The translations under genes were made by a program, and so were the position numbers. DNA of 39,816 nt from Verrucomicrobiota bacterium (GTDB taxonomy: Bacteria > Verrucomicrobiota > Verrucomicrobiia > Chthoniobacterales > UBA10450). The notes beneath the pieces were generated by a model that did not search any database, had not been told where the DNA came from, and saw nothing but the letters and a program-made list of their open reading frames with translations. How positions within the stretch are numbered: the first letter of the stretch is position 1; each line of letters opens with the position of its first letter. The stretch covers positions 13,611-53,426 of the forward strand of contig QHPX01000084.1 in NCBI GenBank assembly GCA_003219195.1, read 5' to 3'. This document shows positions 11,997-20,885 of this stretch, one piece after another.

Positions 11997-12106
11997 GCGC
12001 TGCCTTTTAGCTTTAACACGAGCCTCCAGACCGGACGACAACAAATCCGAAATGCGGCGAGCGGGCAATGCGACCGAAGGATTCATCTTCTTCAACAGCG
12101 CACGCC

Positions 12107-12802
12107 TTAGTTGCGACGATCGCGCATTGAAAGCAGCCAGAGCAAATTCCCCAGTGCCGCAATGAAAGCCGCCACATAAGTGAGCGCGGCCGCGTTCAAA
12201 ACCTTGTTTACACCGGCCACTTCATTGCCCGGCTGGACAATCCCCATTTGCTGCAAAATGATCTTCGCCCGGCGCGAGGCATCAAATTCCACCGGCAACG
12301 TAATCAACTGAAACGCCAGGAGGATGGCATAGCAATAAATGCCGAGCGTGATCAGACCGGCGATGCGAAAAAATAATCCGCCGAAAATGACAAATGGCAG
12401 CAGCTGCGAAGCGACCATCGTAACCGGGACAATGGCCATGCGCGCCTTCAGCGGTGCGTAGGCTTTGGCATGCTGAATCGCATGACCGGTTTCATGCGCG
12501 GCGATGCCAAGCGCGGCGACCGAAGGCGCGTTGTAAACATTGCTCGAAAGAAAAAGTTTCTTCCGCGTGGGATCGTAATGATCACCGAGAAAATCGTTTG
12601 TCTCCATAACATCGACATCGTGGATTTGCGCCGCCTGCAAAATCTCGCGGGCGCACTCCGCGCCCGTGATGTTGGAACTCGCGCGCACTTTTCCCCATTT
12701 GCTGAACGCGCTGCTGACGCGAACCTGCGCCCAAAGACCGATGATCAGGGGGACGCCGATGTAGAGAAGCCAATAATGTCCAAAAGCGTATGGATAGAAC
12801 AT
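12107..12802 (-). CDS. YugP-family membrane zinc metallopeptidase
   Basis: A 231-residue membrane protein of the neutral zinc metallopeptidase family (Zn_peptidase_2, YugP). The zinc motif HExxH appears as AAHETGHAIQH. Hydrophobic helices occur at the N-terminus (WLLYIGVPLIIGLWAQV), after the active site (MAIVPVTMVASQLLPFVIFGG and the following span), and at the C-terminus (AALTYVAAFIAALGNLLWLL). The PVEFDASRRA segment that follows the third helix is typical of the family. Substrates are not known; a role in membrane-protein quality control is only a guess. It sits directly upstream of the ECF sigma gene on the same strand, with about 100 nt between its stop and the preferred sigma start. Confidence 0.88.
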   Translation of the reverse strand: MFYPYAFGHYWLLYIGVPLIIGLWAQVRVSSAFSKWGKVRASSNITGAECAREILQAAQIHDVDVMETNDFLGDHYDPTRKKLFLSSNVYNAPSVAALGIAAHETGHAIQHAKAYAPLKARMAIVPVTMVASQLLPFVIFGGLFFRIAGLITLGIYCYAILLAFQLITLPVEFDASRRAKIILQQMGIVQPGNEVAGVNKVLNAAALTYVAAFIAALGNLLWLLSMRDRRN

Positions 12803-12871
12803 TTCTGTCTTAAGTGTGTCTGCTCCAATTAGACGTTCAAGTGCGCGCTTCGTTCATTTCAGCATCCGCGT

Positions 12872-12899
12872 TGTCACCCTGAGCCGAGCGAAGCGAAAT
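12872..12899 (+). repeat. Intergenic CCTGAGC-type repeat unit
   Basis: Contains CCTGAGCCGAGCGAAGCGAA (12878-12897) in the gap between the YugP-like gene and the M24 peptidase gene. Similar CCTGAGCGAAGCGAA strings are, from memory, scattered through intergenic DNA of many soil bacteria. Only one copy is seen here, so the repeat status rests on that recollection. Confidence 0.4.
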
Positions 12900-12910
12900 A
12901 CAGCTGCTAT

Positions 12911-14041
12911 TCAGATTTCCAATTTTTTCGGAAATCGCGAAAGGATCTTGCAACCAATTTTTGTCACAACCACCACATCTTCATGGCGCGCCCCACCCAG
13001 CCCCGGGTAATAAAGCCCCGGCTCAACCGTCAATACTTGTCGATCTTTCAAAGTTACTTTTTGTAAACGCGGATATTCGTGAATCTCAAGCCCAAGTCCG
13101 TGCCCGGTGCCGTGAAAAAATCCGACGTTCTTTCCGTTCCGCACTTCGGTCGGAAATCCGCGCTCGCGAAACAGATTCTGGATCGCCTTGTGAATCGCCA
13201 TTCCATCGACGCCGGCCTTGATTTTTTTTAGGGCGAGCGCCTGACCGGTTCTCACCGTCTCCCAAAGTTTTCGCTGTGCTTCGCTGGCGCGTCCGCGCAA
13301 AACCGTGCGCGTCATATCGCCGAAGTATCCGGTTTTGGCGTCGCGCGGGAAAACATCGAGAATGATCAACGAGTTCGCGTAAAGCGGGCCGCAGCCGCGC
13401 TCGTGCGGATCGCAAGCCTGGTCGCCGCCGGCGACAATCGTGCCGGTGGGCGTTCCGCCAGCGCGCAAAATTGCGGAATCAATCTCTGCGCGCAACATTT
13501 CCGAGGTCAGAGTTTTGCCCGACCAGCGCAATTTTTTTCCGCGAGTGATTGTCGATCTTGCGAGCACTTCGACGGCGCGCTTCAGTCCGATTTCGGTAAT
13601 TCGCAAGGCGCGACTGATCATCTCAATTTCCTGGTCGGACTTGGCCTCACGCTTGGGCCAAAAGAGTCCCTTCGTCGCCCGTAATCGAATTTTATTGGCG
13701 GCGAGTTCCTGCGCATAGCCGAGCGGAAAATTTGCCGGAACGATTGTCGATCTTACAACGCGCTTCCGGAGAAAATGGCTGAGAACTTTTTCATAAGGCG
13801 GAGCGTTTTTCGATTTTCCCTGCACTTCGCGTTCGAGCTGGTTGAAGGAAACAAATTCATCGGCCTTGGCTTGCCGGCGGCCGCGACCGATCTCCAGATC
13901 GCTCAACACCAGCGTGTGTTTGCCGTTGCGTTGCAGAAAAATGAACGGATCGGGCGCGAAGAAACGCGTCGCGTAAAGCATGTCCGGATCAGTTTCGCTC
14001 GCCGCGACGATCAGGCGCGTTCCTTTCTTGTTTCGTTTCAT
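12911..14041 (-). CDS. M24-family Xaa-Pro aminopeptidase
   Basis: A 376-residue cytosolic metallopeptidase with the pita-bread fold, likely cleaving N-terminal residues before proline. The N-terminal third is a creatinase-like domain. The C-terminal catalytic domain carries the five metal ligands: Asp in LIILDVFPRD, Asp in FGDMTRT, His in FHGTGHGLGLEIHE, Glu in TVEPGLYYPG, and Glu in GGARHEDVVVV. The start is immediately after the ABC transporter stop, so the two genes are probably co-transcribed. Two exact copies of the dispersed 13-mer lie inside, both read as Arg-Ser-Thr-Ile. The ATG at 14041 gives the typical basic start MKRNKKGTRLIVA. Substrate specificity cannot be read from the sequence. 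Confidence 0.92.
   Translation of the reverse strand: MKRNKKGTRLIVAASETDPDMLYATRFFAPDPFIFLQRNGKHTLVLSDLEIGRGRRQAKADEFVSFNQLEREVQGKSKNAPPYEKVLSHFLRKRVVRSTIVPANFPLGYAQELAANKIRLRATKGLFWPKREAKSDQEIEMISRALRITEIGLKRAVEVLARSTITRGKKLRWSGKTLTSEMLRAEIDSAILRAGGTPTGTIVAGGDQACDPHERGCGPLYANSLIILDVFPRDAKTGYFGDMTRTVLRGRASEAQRKLWETVRTGQALALKKIKAGVDGMAIHKAIQNLFRERGFPTEVRNGKNVGFFHGTGHGLGLEIHEYPRLQKVTLKDRQVLTVEPGLYYPGLGGARHEDVVVVTKIGCKILSRFPKKLEI
13547..13559 (+). repeat. Dispersed 13-mer GATTGTCGATCTT, exact copy
   Basis: Exact copy inside the M24 peptidase gene, on its antisense strand, in the extended form CGAGTGATTGTCGATCTT. The gene reads it as Arg-Ser-Thr-Ile. Confidence 0.7.
13742..13754 (+). repeat. Dispersed 13-mer GATTGTCGATCTT, exact copy
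   Basis: Second exact copy in the M24 peptidase gene, 195 bp from the first and in the same orientation and frame (Arg-Ser-Thr-Ile). Confidence 0.7.
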
Positions 14042-14042
14042 C

Positions 14043-17000
14043 TCAACTCCTTCGCACCTGAAGTTGCCTGCGTAAAATCCAATTCAATAAGACGAGTAAG
14101 CCGAGCGTCGATCCAATCAAAACGATCGTATTGAAAACGAAAACGCTCACATTGATGCCAAGGTAGCGCTTTTGCGCGCCGAAGAAAACATTTGGCTGGC
14201 TGCCGCGGCGATAATCGCTTTGTTCCATCTCGGCGTTCGAGATCAGGTCGGAGACCTTTTGGTTCGTATAAACCTGCTCGGCTGTGACCGGGCCGGCCGC
14301 ATCTTTGAAAAGAGCGCGGTCGAATGGCCGTTGCATGTCCAAAATCTGATCGAGCAAGCCGAGATAATGATCAAGCTCACTGGCGGATTTCGCTTCCAGA
14401 CCGGAGAGAACGGCAAGTGTTTCTTTCAGATCGTCGAGCCGCTTTCGTTGCTCCGGCGTGCTGACTTTCGGTGCGAGGCGTTGAATTTCGTCATTAGCGC
14501 GGTCTTGCCGCCGCGTTAAAGGATTGAGCTTGGCTTGTGCGACGACGAGCTCTTCGTACGACCAGCGCATGGCGATAAATTGACAGACGAAGGGTACCTG
14601 CAGCTTGCTTTCCATTTTTTTGCTTTGCTCTTTGGTCGGGTGCTCGGAGAACCAGTGGGTGAGCGAATAAAGCAGCGCGAGATTTCGGTTCATGTCCTCG
14701 TATTTAATGAGTGCGCCGCCCATGATGATCTGCGGAATGAGGACAAGCGGGACGATGTTAGCCGCCGTTTTCGGATCGGCGACGAGCGACGAAATGAGGA
14801 GGCCGAGCGATACGCCGCCCATCGCGGTCATAAGCATGATGCCCAGATCGATCCAAAACATCCCCCGTATTTCCAGGACGTAATTGCCGATCAAAACAAA
14901 GAGCACAGACTGAACGAGGGCGAAGACACCGAGCGTGAGCGTTTTCGAGATGACGTAGTAGGGCAGTCGAACGTCAAGGTTGCGCTCGCGTTGCAGCACC
15001 GCCCGGTCGCGAATGATATCGTCAGCGCTATTGGTTAGGCCGAGGAACATCGCGACGATCAGGCTGAGAAACAGGAATGTTGGGATGTGATAGGCTGAGG
15101 CGAAATCGTATTTCCCGCTGTCCGAGTAGCGCAGAATGGTTGCGATAAGGAACGCCAGAACGGGCGCCACGCCAATGGTGATCACGAGATTGGCGCGATT
15201 GCGAAGTTTACTAACGAAGGAGCGGCGCAAGAGAGTGCGAAATTGCGTCCACTCGTCGTGCCAGCGAAATGGCAGTCGCTTTTTCTGCGCCGGCGCGGCA
15301 GGCAACGGGACGATCGGTTCTCTCCGCAGCGAAACTTGTTTGACGTCCTGGATCAATCGAAAAGCTTCATATTTGTCGCGCCAGAAATCCGGCGAGTAAC
15401 GGCGGGTGGCGACAAGCTGACCACGATTATTTTCTTCGTAAATAATGTCGCCGCTTAAATCGCGCAGCGGAGTTTCGAGAACGTCGAAAATAAATTCCGG
15501 CCGGGTAGTTCCGCAAGAGGGACACGCTCCCAGCTCAGCGCCGAACTGATGTTGATGTTCCGCTTCGGCAAAATAGCGAAGCATGTCCGTCGGCGTGCCG
15601 AAAAAGACAAGCCGCCCGCCCTTATCGAGCAGGATCGCTTTGTGAAACATCTGGAAAAGTTTGGAGCTCGGCTGGTGGATCGTGACGATGATGATCTTAT
15701 TGTGCGCCATGCCGCGAATGATCTCGATGACGTGCTCGGAATCCTTCGAGGAAAGGCCAGAGGTCGGTTCGTCGAAAAGGTAAACATCCGACAGGCCAAT
15801 CATATCCAGGCCGATGTTAAGACGTTTGCGTTCGCCGCCGCTCAGCGTTTTTTTCGTCGCGCTGCCCACCACGGCGTCGCGACGCTCGCCCAGGCCAAGC
15901 TCCACCAGTTTTCCTTCCAGGCGGCGCATGCGATCGCGTCGTGAGAGATGCGGCGAACGCATCGCGGCCGCGAATTGTAAATTTTCCCCGATCGTCAAAT
16001 GTTCGTCGAAGGCATCTTCCTGCGGGATATGGCTGATATAACGCTTGAGTGTGTCGAGATTCGGGTAAAGCGATTGTCCGTTCAGAAAGACTTGTCCGCT
16101 GCTTGGCTGGAGCTGTCCCGCCAGTACTGAGAGGAGCGTGCTTTTTCCCGAACCGCTGGCGCCCATTACGCAAACCAGCTCGCCACGAGTGATACCGAAG
16201 GAAATTCCCTCCAGACCGATCTCGCCATTGCTGAAACGATGCGTGACTTCGCGCACCTCGAGGCTGCGAATGATATTGCGCTCTTCCTCGATGATGCGTT
16301 CGGAAAAATTGCAGCGGAGAAATTGCCCGATGTCGATCCGGATGGTGTCGCCGTCCCGAAGTGGCGCAGACACTCGCACCGGCGTCTCGCCCACCAGAAT
16401 GGGTCGGTCGGCTTCCATCACTTCCAGCTGACCGACGCGTTTGTCGTAATCGCAAAAGATCTTCAAGAGCACGTCCCCGCTGGTGCCCGGGGACAACAAG
16501 ATATCGTCGGCTTCGAGTAAGCTTGGGTTATTAGAGACGAGATACTCCGACTTGGACGCCTTCAACTGAAATCGGCCCCCCATCGCGCGAGCGCGCCGGC
16601 GCAGATCGAGCAAGTCCATCTCGCTGTCGTTGTGAAATAGGATTTTATCTTCCAGAGTTGCTTCCACCTGTGCGCCTGATTTCAATTTCACTCCGTTGAG
16701 CACAGCATCCACATCGCGCAAAGCTTTAACCCGCACCTTTAAGCCGAATGTGACTTCAAGCGCGCTTTCACGCGTGCGCGCACGCTCGAGTCCCACTTCG
16801 TCAGCGTCCTTGTTTACGCGAATGAAGATCTGCGGCAGTGAGACGTTTTTCTTCGCATTAAAATATTGCGCTAGCTCTTGATAACTGAGCACCTGATCGC
16901 CCACGAGAATGCGCTGCCCCGGATAAATGCGGCAAAACCCGCCGCGCACGAGCGGGCGGCCGCGCACCGAAACGTTTTGCGCGCTGTAATTTTTTAGCAG

Positions 17001-17651
17001 GATGAGATCGTGATAACGAAACGCAAGGAGGCGATCGTTTCCACCCAGACTTTTCAGCGTTACATCCGCGCGGCCGTTGGTCCCAAAGGAAATCGATTCC
17101 AGCGGCGATGCGCCGCGTTGGTAAATCGACGGATCGGAATCTTCGGAAGCATTGAGTTGATAGACAATGTCGATCGCTTGCGCCGCCATGCCGAGTTGGG
17201 ACATGAAAGAGTAAAAAGCGACCACCTGTTCCTGCTTCAATCCGGCCTGCGAGATCAGGTCGTAAAGCTGAACGCCGAGCATAATCTTGCGCTCCGTGCT
17301 CAGCTGCGAGCCGAGCTTTTGCGCCATCGCGGAAAGGTCCTGCTGCTCGTAAAGTGCCTGCCGGAAAAGCTGCCGCAGCTCCGAGTAAACGGCTTCCGGA
17401 TAATCGTAGCGCAGGAAGCCAAGGCTCGAGTCGATCTCCTCTTCGAGCAAAACACCGTCGGCTTTCGAAAAACTCGCCAGGACCTGGATCAACAACGGCA
17501 AAAGATTCGGTCCCTCCGATACACTGCGCGGCTTGCGCAAAGCGCGCCGCACCCAACGCCGACCTCTCCGGCGCACCCGATAGGCGAACGGCGTCACCCG
17601 CTGCACTGCGCGGTCGATTTTATCTGCAACCGTTGTCACCAGTTCCGTCAT
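14043..17651 (-). CDS. ABCG-type transporter with TerB-like and FHA-like N-terminus
   Basis: A 1202-residue single-chain half-transporter. Residues about 47-165 are helical and TerB-like (LLIQVLASFSKADGVLLEEE). Residues about 175-265 look like an FHA-type beta sandwich (ISFGTNGRADVTLKS, NVSVRGRPLVRGG, GQRILVGDQVL), and a second beta-rich region with FHA-like spacing spans 300-450. The ATPase follows: Walker A GASGSGKST at about 497-505, signature LSGGERKRLNIG at 603, Walker B YLFDEPTSGLSS at 624, and H-loop TIHQPSS. A CPSCG motif lies near 710. The C-terminal part is an ABC2/ABCG membrane domain with about six spans from 820 on. The ATPase-before-membrane order and the DEPTSGLSS string mark the ABCG/White class. 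Substrate is unknown. It is divergent from ftsH and followed at once by the M24 peptidase gene. Confidence 0.85.
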   Translation of the reverse strand: MTELVTTVADKIDRAVQRVTPFAYRVRRRGRRWVRRALRKPRSVSEGPNLLPLLIQVLASFSKADGVLLEEEIDSSLGFLRYDYPEAVYSELRQLFRQALYEQQDLSAMAQKLGSQLSTERKIMLGVQLYDLISQAGLKQEQVVAFYSFMSQLGMAAQAIDIVYQLNASEDSDPSIYQRGASPLESISFGTNGRADVTLKSLGGNDRLLAFRYHDLILLKNYSAQNVSVRGRPLVRGGFCRIYPGQRILVGDQVLSYQELAQYFNAKKNVSLPQIFIRVNKDADEVGLERARTRESALEVTFGLKVRVKALRDVDAVLNGVKLKSGAQVEATLEDKILFHNDSEMDLLDLRRRARAMGGRFQLKASKSEYLVSNNPSLLEADDILLSPGTSGDVLLKIFCDYDKRVGQLEVMEADRPILVGETPVRVSAPLRDGDTIRIDIGQFLRCNFSERIIEEERNIIRSLEVREVTHRFSNGEIGLEGISFGITRGELVCVMGASGSGKSTLLSVLAGQLQPSSGQVFLNGQSLYPNLDTLKRYISHIPQEDAFDEHLTIGENLQFAAAMRSPHLSRRDRMRRLEGKLVELGLGERRDAVVGSATKKTLSGGERKRLNIGLDMIGLSDVYLFDEPTSGLSSKDSEHVIEIIRGMAHNKIIIVTIHQPSSKLFQMFHKAILLDKGGRLVFFGTPTDMLRYFAEAEHQHQFGAELGACPSCGTTRPEFIFDVLETPLRDLSGDIIYEENNRGQLVATRRYSPDFWRDKYEAFRLIQDVKQVSLRREPIVPLPAAPAQKKRLPFRWHDEWTQFRTLLRRSFVSKLRNRANLVITIGVAPVLAFLIATILRYSDSGKYDFASAYHIPTFLFLSLIVAMFLGLTNSADDIIRDRAVLQRERNLDVRLPYYVISKTLTLGVFALVQSVLFVLIGNYVLEIRGMFWIDLGIMLMTAMGGVSLGLLISSLVADPKTAANIVPLVLIPQIIMGGALIKYEDMNRNLALLYSLTHWFSEHPTKEQSKKMESKLQVPFVCQFIAMRWSYEELVVAQAKLNPLTRRQDRANDEIQRLAPKVSTPEQRKRLDDLKETLAVLSGLEAKSASELDHYLGLLDQILDMQRPFDRALFKDAAGPVTAEQVYTNQKVSDLISNAEMEQSDYRRGSQPNVFFGAQKRYLGINVSVFVFNTIVLIGSTLGLLVLLNWILRRQLQVRRS

Positions 17652-17830
17652 ATTGATGTTTGGGTTGAAATTTTACCGAAATCGACGAACGACGCAATGT
17701 GTTGCCGCCTGCTTCAACACTTCAACGCCTCACCATGTCATCTTAGATCGCGGCGCGGCTCCTGCTTCTTTGCATTGCCAATTTGTTCATGTTAGCATTT
17801 CCACCCGGCAGTTAACGCGCCGCATTCCTT

Positions 17831-19870
17831 ATGCCCCAACCCGATCGCAATTCTCAAAAGGAGAATAAATCCCGCGGTAACGAGCCCAATTTTAACTGGC
17901 GCGGCGTCATCCTCATCGCGATCGCCTTCGGTTTTATTGCCCTCGCCATGCTCTTTTATCGCGGAGGGATGCAGCCGGTGGAAGAGGTCCCGTATAATCG
18001 TTTCCTCGAGTTGCTCGAGAATAAACAGATCGTTAACGACAAAAATCTTCCCCTGACGCTCATTGTCGAAGAAGGTCGCGCGACGCAGGCGTTGAGCGGC
18101 TATTACCTTAAGCAAAGCGTCGGCTCGCAACCCGCGCAGCCCATCAAGTTTCGCACCACCATTTACCTCAATTACAATACCAACTTGCAGGAGAAACTTG
18201 CGACGGCCGGAATGCAGCCCGCGATCAGGACGGAGTCCAATGTTATCGCGCAAACCGTCGCCGGTTTTCTGCCAATCGCGCTTTTTCTGCTCGTGCTCTA
18301 TTTCCTCTTCCGCCAGCAAATCCGAATGGCCGGGAAAGGCGCGCTCAATTTCGGCAAATCGAAAGCGCGCATGCTCGCGCGTGACAAAAACAAAATTACT
18401 TTCCGCGACGTTGCCGGCGTCGAGGAAGCGAAGGACGAAGTACAAGAGCTGGTCGAATTTCTGCGCGATCCGAAAAAGTTTCAAAAGCTTGGTGGACGAA
18501 TTCCGAAAGGCGTCTTGCTCGTCGGCCCTCCCGGAACTGGCAAGACTTTGCTCGCGCGCGCCATCGCCGGCGAAGCCGACGTGCCGTTCTTCTCGATCAG
18601 CGGTTCCGATTTCGTCGAGATGTTTGTCGGAGTCGGCGCGTCGCGCGTGCGCGACATGTTCGAGCAAGGCAAAAAATCCGCGCCCTGCATCATTTTCATC
18701 GATGAAATCGACGCGGTTGGACGCCATCGCGGCCACGGCGTCGGCGGCGGACATGACGAACGCGAACAAACGCTCAATGCGCTGCTCGTCGAGATGGACG
18801 GGTTTGATACGCAGGAAGGCGTCATCATCATTGCGGCAACCAACCGCCCCGATGTTCTCGATCCCGCGTTGCTGCGGCCCGGACGGTTCGATCGACAGAT
18901 CACCGTGAACCTGCCGGATGTGAAAGGCCGCGAAGAAATTCTGCGCGTGCACGCCAAGAAAGTAAAACTCGCGGAGGGTGTCGATCTTGCCGTGGTCGCG
19001 CGGGGCACACCGGGTTATTCCGGCGCGGAACTCGCCAATGTCATCAATGAAGCCGCATTGCTCGCCGCGCGGCGTGGCTTAAAGGGAATCACGCTCGCCG
19101 AATTGGAAGAAGCGCGCGACAAAGTCCGCTGGGGCAAGGAGCGCCGCAGTCTCGCCCTCAGCGAAAAGGAAAAAACGAACACCGCGTATCACGAAGCTGG
19201 TCACGCGCTCTTGCTCGAACTTTTGCCCCACACCGAGCCGCTCCACAAAGTTACGATCATCCCGCGTGGCCCGTCGCTTGGATCGACAATGTGGTTGCCG
19301 GAAGAAGACAAATACACCAACCGAAAAAACGAGTTGCTCGCCAGCCTGACGGTAAAAATGGGTGGTCGCGTCGCCGAGGAAATTATTTTTGGCGATGTCA
19401 CCAACGGCGCCGCCGGCGACATCAAGATGGCCACCGCCATGGCGAGAAAGATGGTTTGCGAATGGGGCATGAGCGAAAAGCTTGGCATGGTCGAGTACGG
19501 CGAGCACGAAGATTACGTTTTTCTCGGTCGCGACATTTCACGCGCCCGCGATTACAGCGAAGCCACCGCGGAAGAAATCGACCACGAAGTGCGCCGGCTT
19601 CTCGATGAAGCTTATCAAAACGCGAAGCAAACGCTGATTGCGAATCGCGACAAGCTCGAGGTCATCGCTAAAGCGCTGCTTGAATACGAAACACTCGACG
19701 GTTCGCAGATCAAAGAAATCATCAAGCATGGCCGGTTAATCAATCCACCACCGAGCATCACGCCACCGCCGGCCCAAAAGATGCCGCCGGAAAAGCCGCC
19801 CAAGCAAGTTGTTATTGGCCCCGATGTCGCGCCCCCGCTTCCCGGCGCCCTCGGCGGCGCGCCAGCATAA
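17831..19870 (+). CDS. ftsH: ATP-dependent zinc metalloprotease FtsH
   Basis: A 679-residue membrane AAA+ protease that extracts and degrades membrane proteins and short-lived regulators. There are two N-terminal spans ([19 protein letters not shown] at about 25-43 and [19 protein letters not shown] at about 142-160) flanking a periplasmic domain. Then come the AAA module with Walker A GPPGTGKT (232-239), Walker B IIFIDEID (287-294) and second region of homology ([12 protein letters not shown]), and the M41 peptidase domain with zinc motif HEAGH at 454-458. The proline-rich tail ([15 protein letters not shown]) is common in this family. The ATG at 17831 is the natural start. The upstream 179-nt divergent gap has only weak promoter-like sequences. 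The hpf gene converges on it 56 nt downstream. Confidence 0.97.
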   Translation: MPQPDRNSQKENKSRGNEPNFNWRGVILIAIAFGFIALAMLFYRGGMQPVEEVPYNRFLELLENKQIVNDKNLPLTLIVEEGRATQALSGYYLKQSVGSQPAQPIKFRTTIYLNYNTNLQEKLATAGMQPAIRTESNVIAQTVAGFLPIALFLLVLYFLFRQQIRMAGKGALNFGKSKARMLARDKNKITFRDVAGVEEAKDEVQELVEFLRDPKKFQKLGGRIPKGVLLVGPPGTGKTLLARAIAGEADVPFFSISGSDFVEMFVGVGASRVRDMFEQGKKSAPCIIFIDEIDAVGRHRGHGVGGGHDEREQTLNALLVEMDGFDTQEGVIIIAATNRPDVLDPALLRPGRFDRQITVNLPDVKGREEILRVHAKKVKLAEGVDLAVVARGTPGYSGAELANVINEAALLAARRGLKGITLAELEEARDKVRWGKERRSLALSEKEKTNTAYHEAGHALLLELLPHTEPLHKVTIIPRGPSLGSTMWLPEEDKYTNRKNELLASLTVKMGGRVAEEIIFGDVTNGAAGDIKMATAMARKMVCEWGMSEKLGMVEYGEHEDYVFLGRDISRARDYSEATAEEIDHEVRRLLDEAYQNAKQTLIANRDKLEVIAKALLEYETLDGSQIKEIIKHGRLINPPPSITPPPAQKMPPEKPPKQVVIGPDVAPPLPGALGGAPA

Positions 19871-19915
19871 TCTGCTCTCCCTCTCGGCCGTGTGTGGCGG
19901 GACGGCTTGCTTTTC

Positions 19916-19928
19916 GATTGTCGATCTT
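19916..19928 (+). repeat. Dispersed 13-mer GATTGTCGATCTT, exact copy
   Basis: Copy in the ftsH-hpf gap, touching the hpf stop codon. It is the only exact copy that is essentially non-coding, which argues against pure codon-usage origin. Confidence 0.7.
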
Positions 19929-20292
19929 ATTTCGGCGAGCGTTCGCCGGCGTGCGTTTTTACATCGCGTCGTTGTTTGTCAACGACACGGCGCAACTCGC
20001 GCTCCATCGTTTTGAAGGCGTCGTGGATGACTTTGTTGAGCGGTTCGTGTGAACCGTTGTCCATTTGTTTCTCGTCGGCGACCAGTTCGTGGCCGCGCGA
20101 GACGGTCACATCGATGCGGCAACGATGCGGATTTCCTTTGTGATGCGTGTGGTTCGGCTGTTCGATCGCGACGTCGCAGCGGTTGATGTGGTCGCAAAAT
20201 TTTTCGAGCCGGGCCGCGTAATCCAGAATGAGATTGTCGATCTTGTCCGATTTTTCCAGGCCGCGATAAGTGATCCTAACAGGCAGTTGCAT
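19927..20292 (-). CDS. hpf: Ribosome hibernation promoting factor (HPF/RaiA family)
   Basis: A 121-residue short-form ribosome-associated factor that binds the decoding region of the 30S subunit and silences ribosomes in stationary phase. The protein starts with PVRITYRGLEKSDKIDNLI, shows the amphipathic second helix AARLEKFCDHINRCDVAIE, then the central strands HRCRIDVTVSRGHELVA, and ends with the long helix IHDAFKTMERELRRVVDKQRRD. This matches the family's beta-alpha-beta3-alpha layout. The C-terminal dimerisation domain of long HPF is absent. It converges on ftsH and is the downstream neighbour of the host-attachment family gene. The 13-mer copy at 20232 is read here as Lys-Ile-Asp-Asn. 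Confidence 0.87.
   Translation of the reverse strand: MQLPVRITYRGLEKSDKIDNLILDYAARLEKFCDHINRCDVAIEQPNHTHHKGNPHRCRIDVTVSRGHELVADEKQMDNGSHEPLNKVIHDAFKTMERELRRVVDKQRRDVKTHAGERSPK
20232..20244 (+). repeat. Dispersed 13-mer GATTGTCGATCTT, exact copy
   Basis: Exact copy within hpf, on its antisense strand; read by the gene as Lys-Ile-Asp-Asn. It is 316 bp from the intergenic copy at 19916. Confidence 0.7.
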
Positions 20293-20309
20293 ACGTAAAT
20301 TATGCGCGC

Positions 20310-20774
20310 TTAGATCGGCCGAAGCGAACGAAAATGTGACGCTAATTTCGCCGCCTCCACTTTCACCAAATCCGATTTCACATGCTCGACGATCCGGTCG
20401 CGAGCATTTCTGGGCAAAAGATCAACAATCGCGGAATGGATCCCCGCCGGCGCCGCGAATGACCAGCCTTCGCTGCCGCTGCGGTCGATGATTTTCACGA
20501 TTTGCTCGGCCAGCTCTTTGTAAATGCGTCGATCGGTTTCCGTTTCAAGCTGCGTCCGCTCGGAGATGGAAGCCCCATGATGGGTGCCGGCGCCATCGGT
20601 AACGGGAAATCTTCCGGCTTGATCGGAAACCTTGTCGACCAATTTGCCGTGCGCATCGGTAATGTTGAAGGCCTGAATCAAATGCAAACTTGGCCCGCGA
20701 GTCGGCGTTTCATCGACACGATAAGCTTTCAAAGTTCCGCGGTCCGCCACGATGATTAGTGAAGCCGGTGTCAT
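20310..20774 (-). CDS. Host attachment protein family (baeRF-like, unknown role)
   Basis: A 154-residue protein matching the so-called host-attachment family. The N-terminus ASLIIVADRGTLKAYRV is the characteristic opening strand, followed by a region with FPVTDGAGTHHGAS. The C-terminal half has RRIYKELAEQIVKII, WSFAAPAGIHSAIVDLL and IVEHVKSDLVKVEA. The family was named from Agrobacterium plant attachment but belongs structurally to the eRF1/archaeal release-factor-like group; its biochemical role is unsettled. It lies 17 nt upstream of hpf on the same strand, so the two may be co-transcribed, which would hint at a translation-linked stress function. A 35-codon frame just upstream ends in an ATGA overlap with this start. 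Confidence 0.8.
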   Translation of the reverse strand: MTPASLIIVADRGTLKAYRVDETPTRGPSLHLIQAFNITDAHGKLVDKVSDQAGRFPVTDGAGTHHGASISERTQLETETDRRIYKELAEQIVKIIDRSGSEGWSFAAPAGIHSAIVDLLPRNARDRIVEHVKSDLVKVEAAKLASHFRSLRPI

Positions 20775-20885
20775 AAGAGAAATTGCCAGCCAGGGCTCTC
20801 AGCGGAGAAAGAAGGGCGCATCCGCATTTCTATAACTAATTCGTTTCTCGCGACAAGATCGCGGTCACAAATTTTCATGTCGATC

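Noticed and set aside
14535-15038. 167-codon plus-strand frame antisense to the ABC transporter
   Set aside because: Charged, repetitive composition and no family match; shadow frame.
17770-17798. Promoter-like TTGCAT and TAGCAT with 17-nt spacing upstream of ftsH
   Set aside because: Only 3/6 and 4/6 matches to the consensus; not above background.
17792-18952. 386-codon minus-strand frame antisense to ftsH
   Set aside because: Long only because of codon bias on the opposite strand; FtsH motifs are unambiguous.
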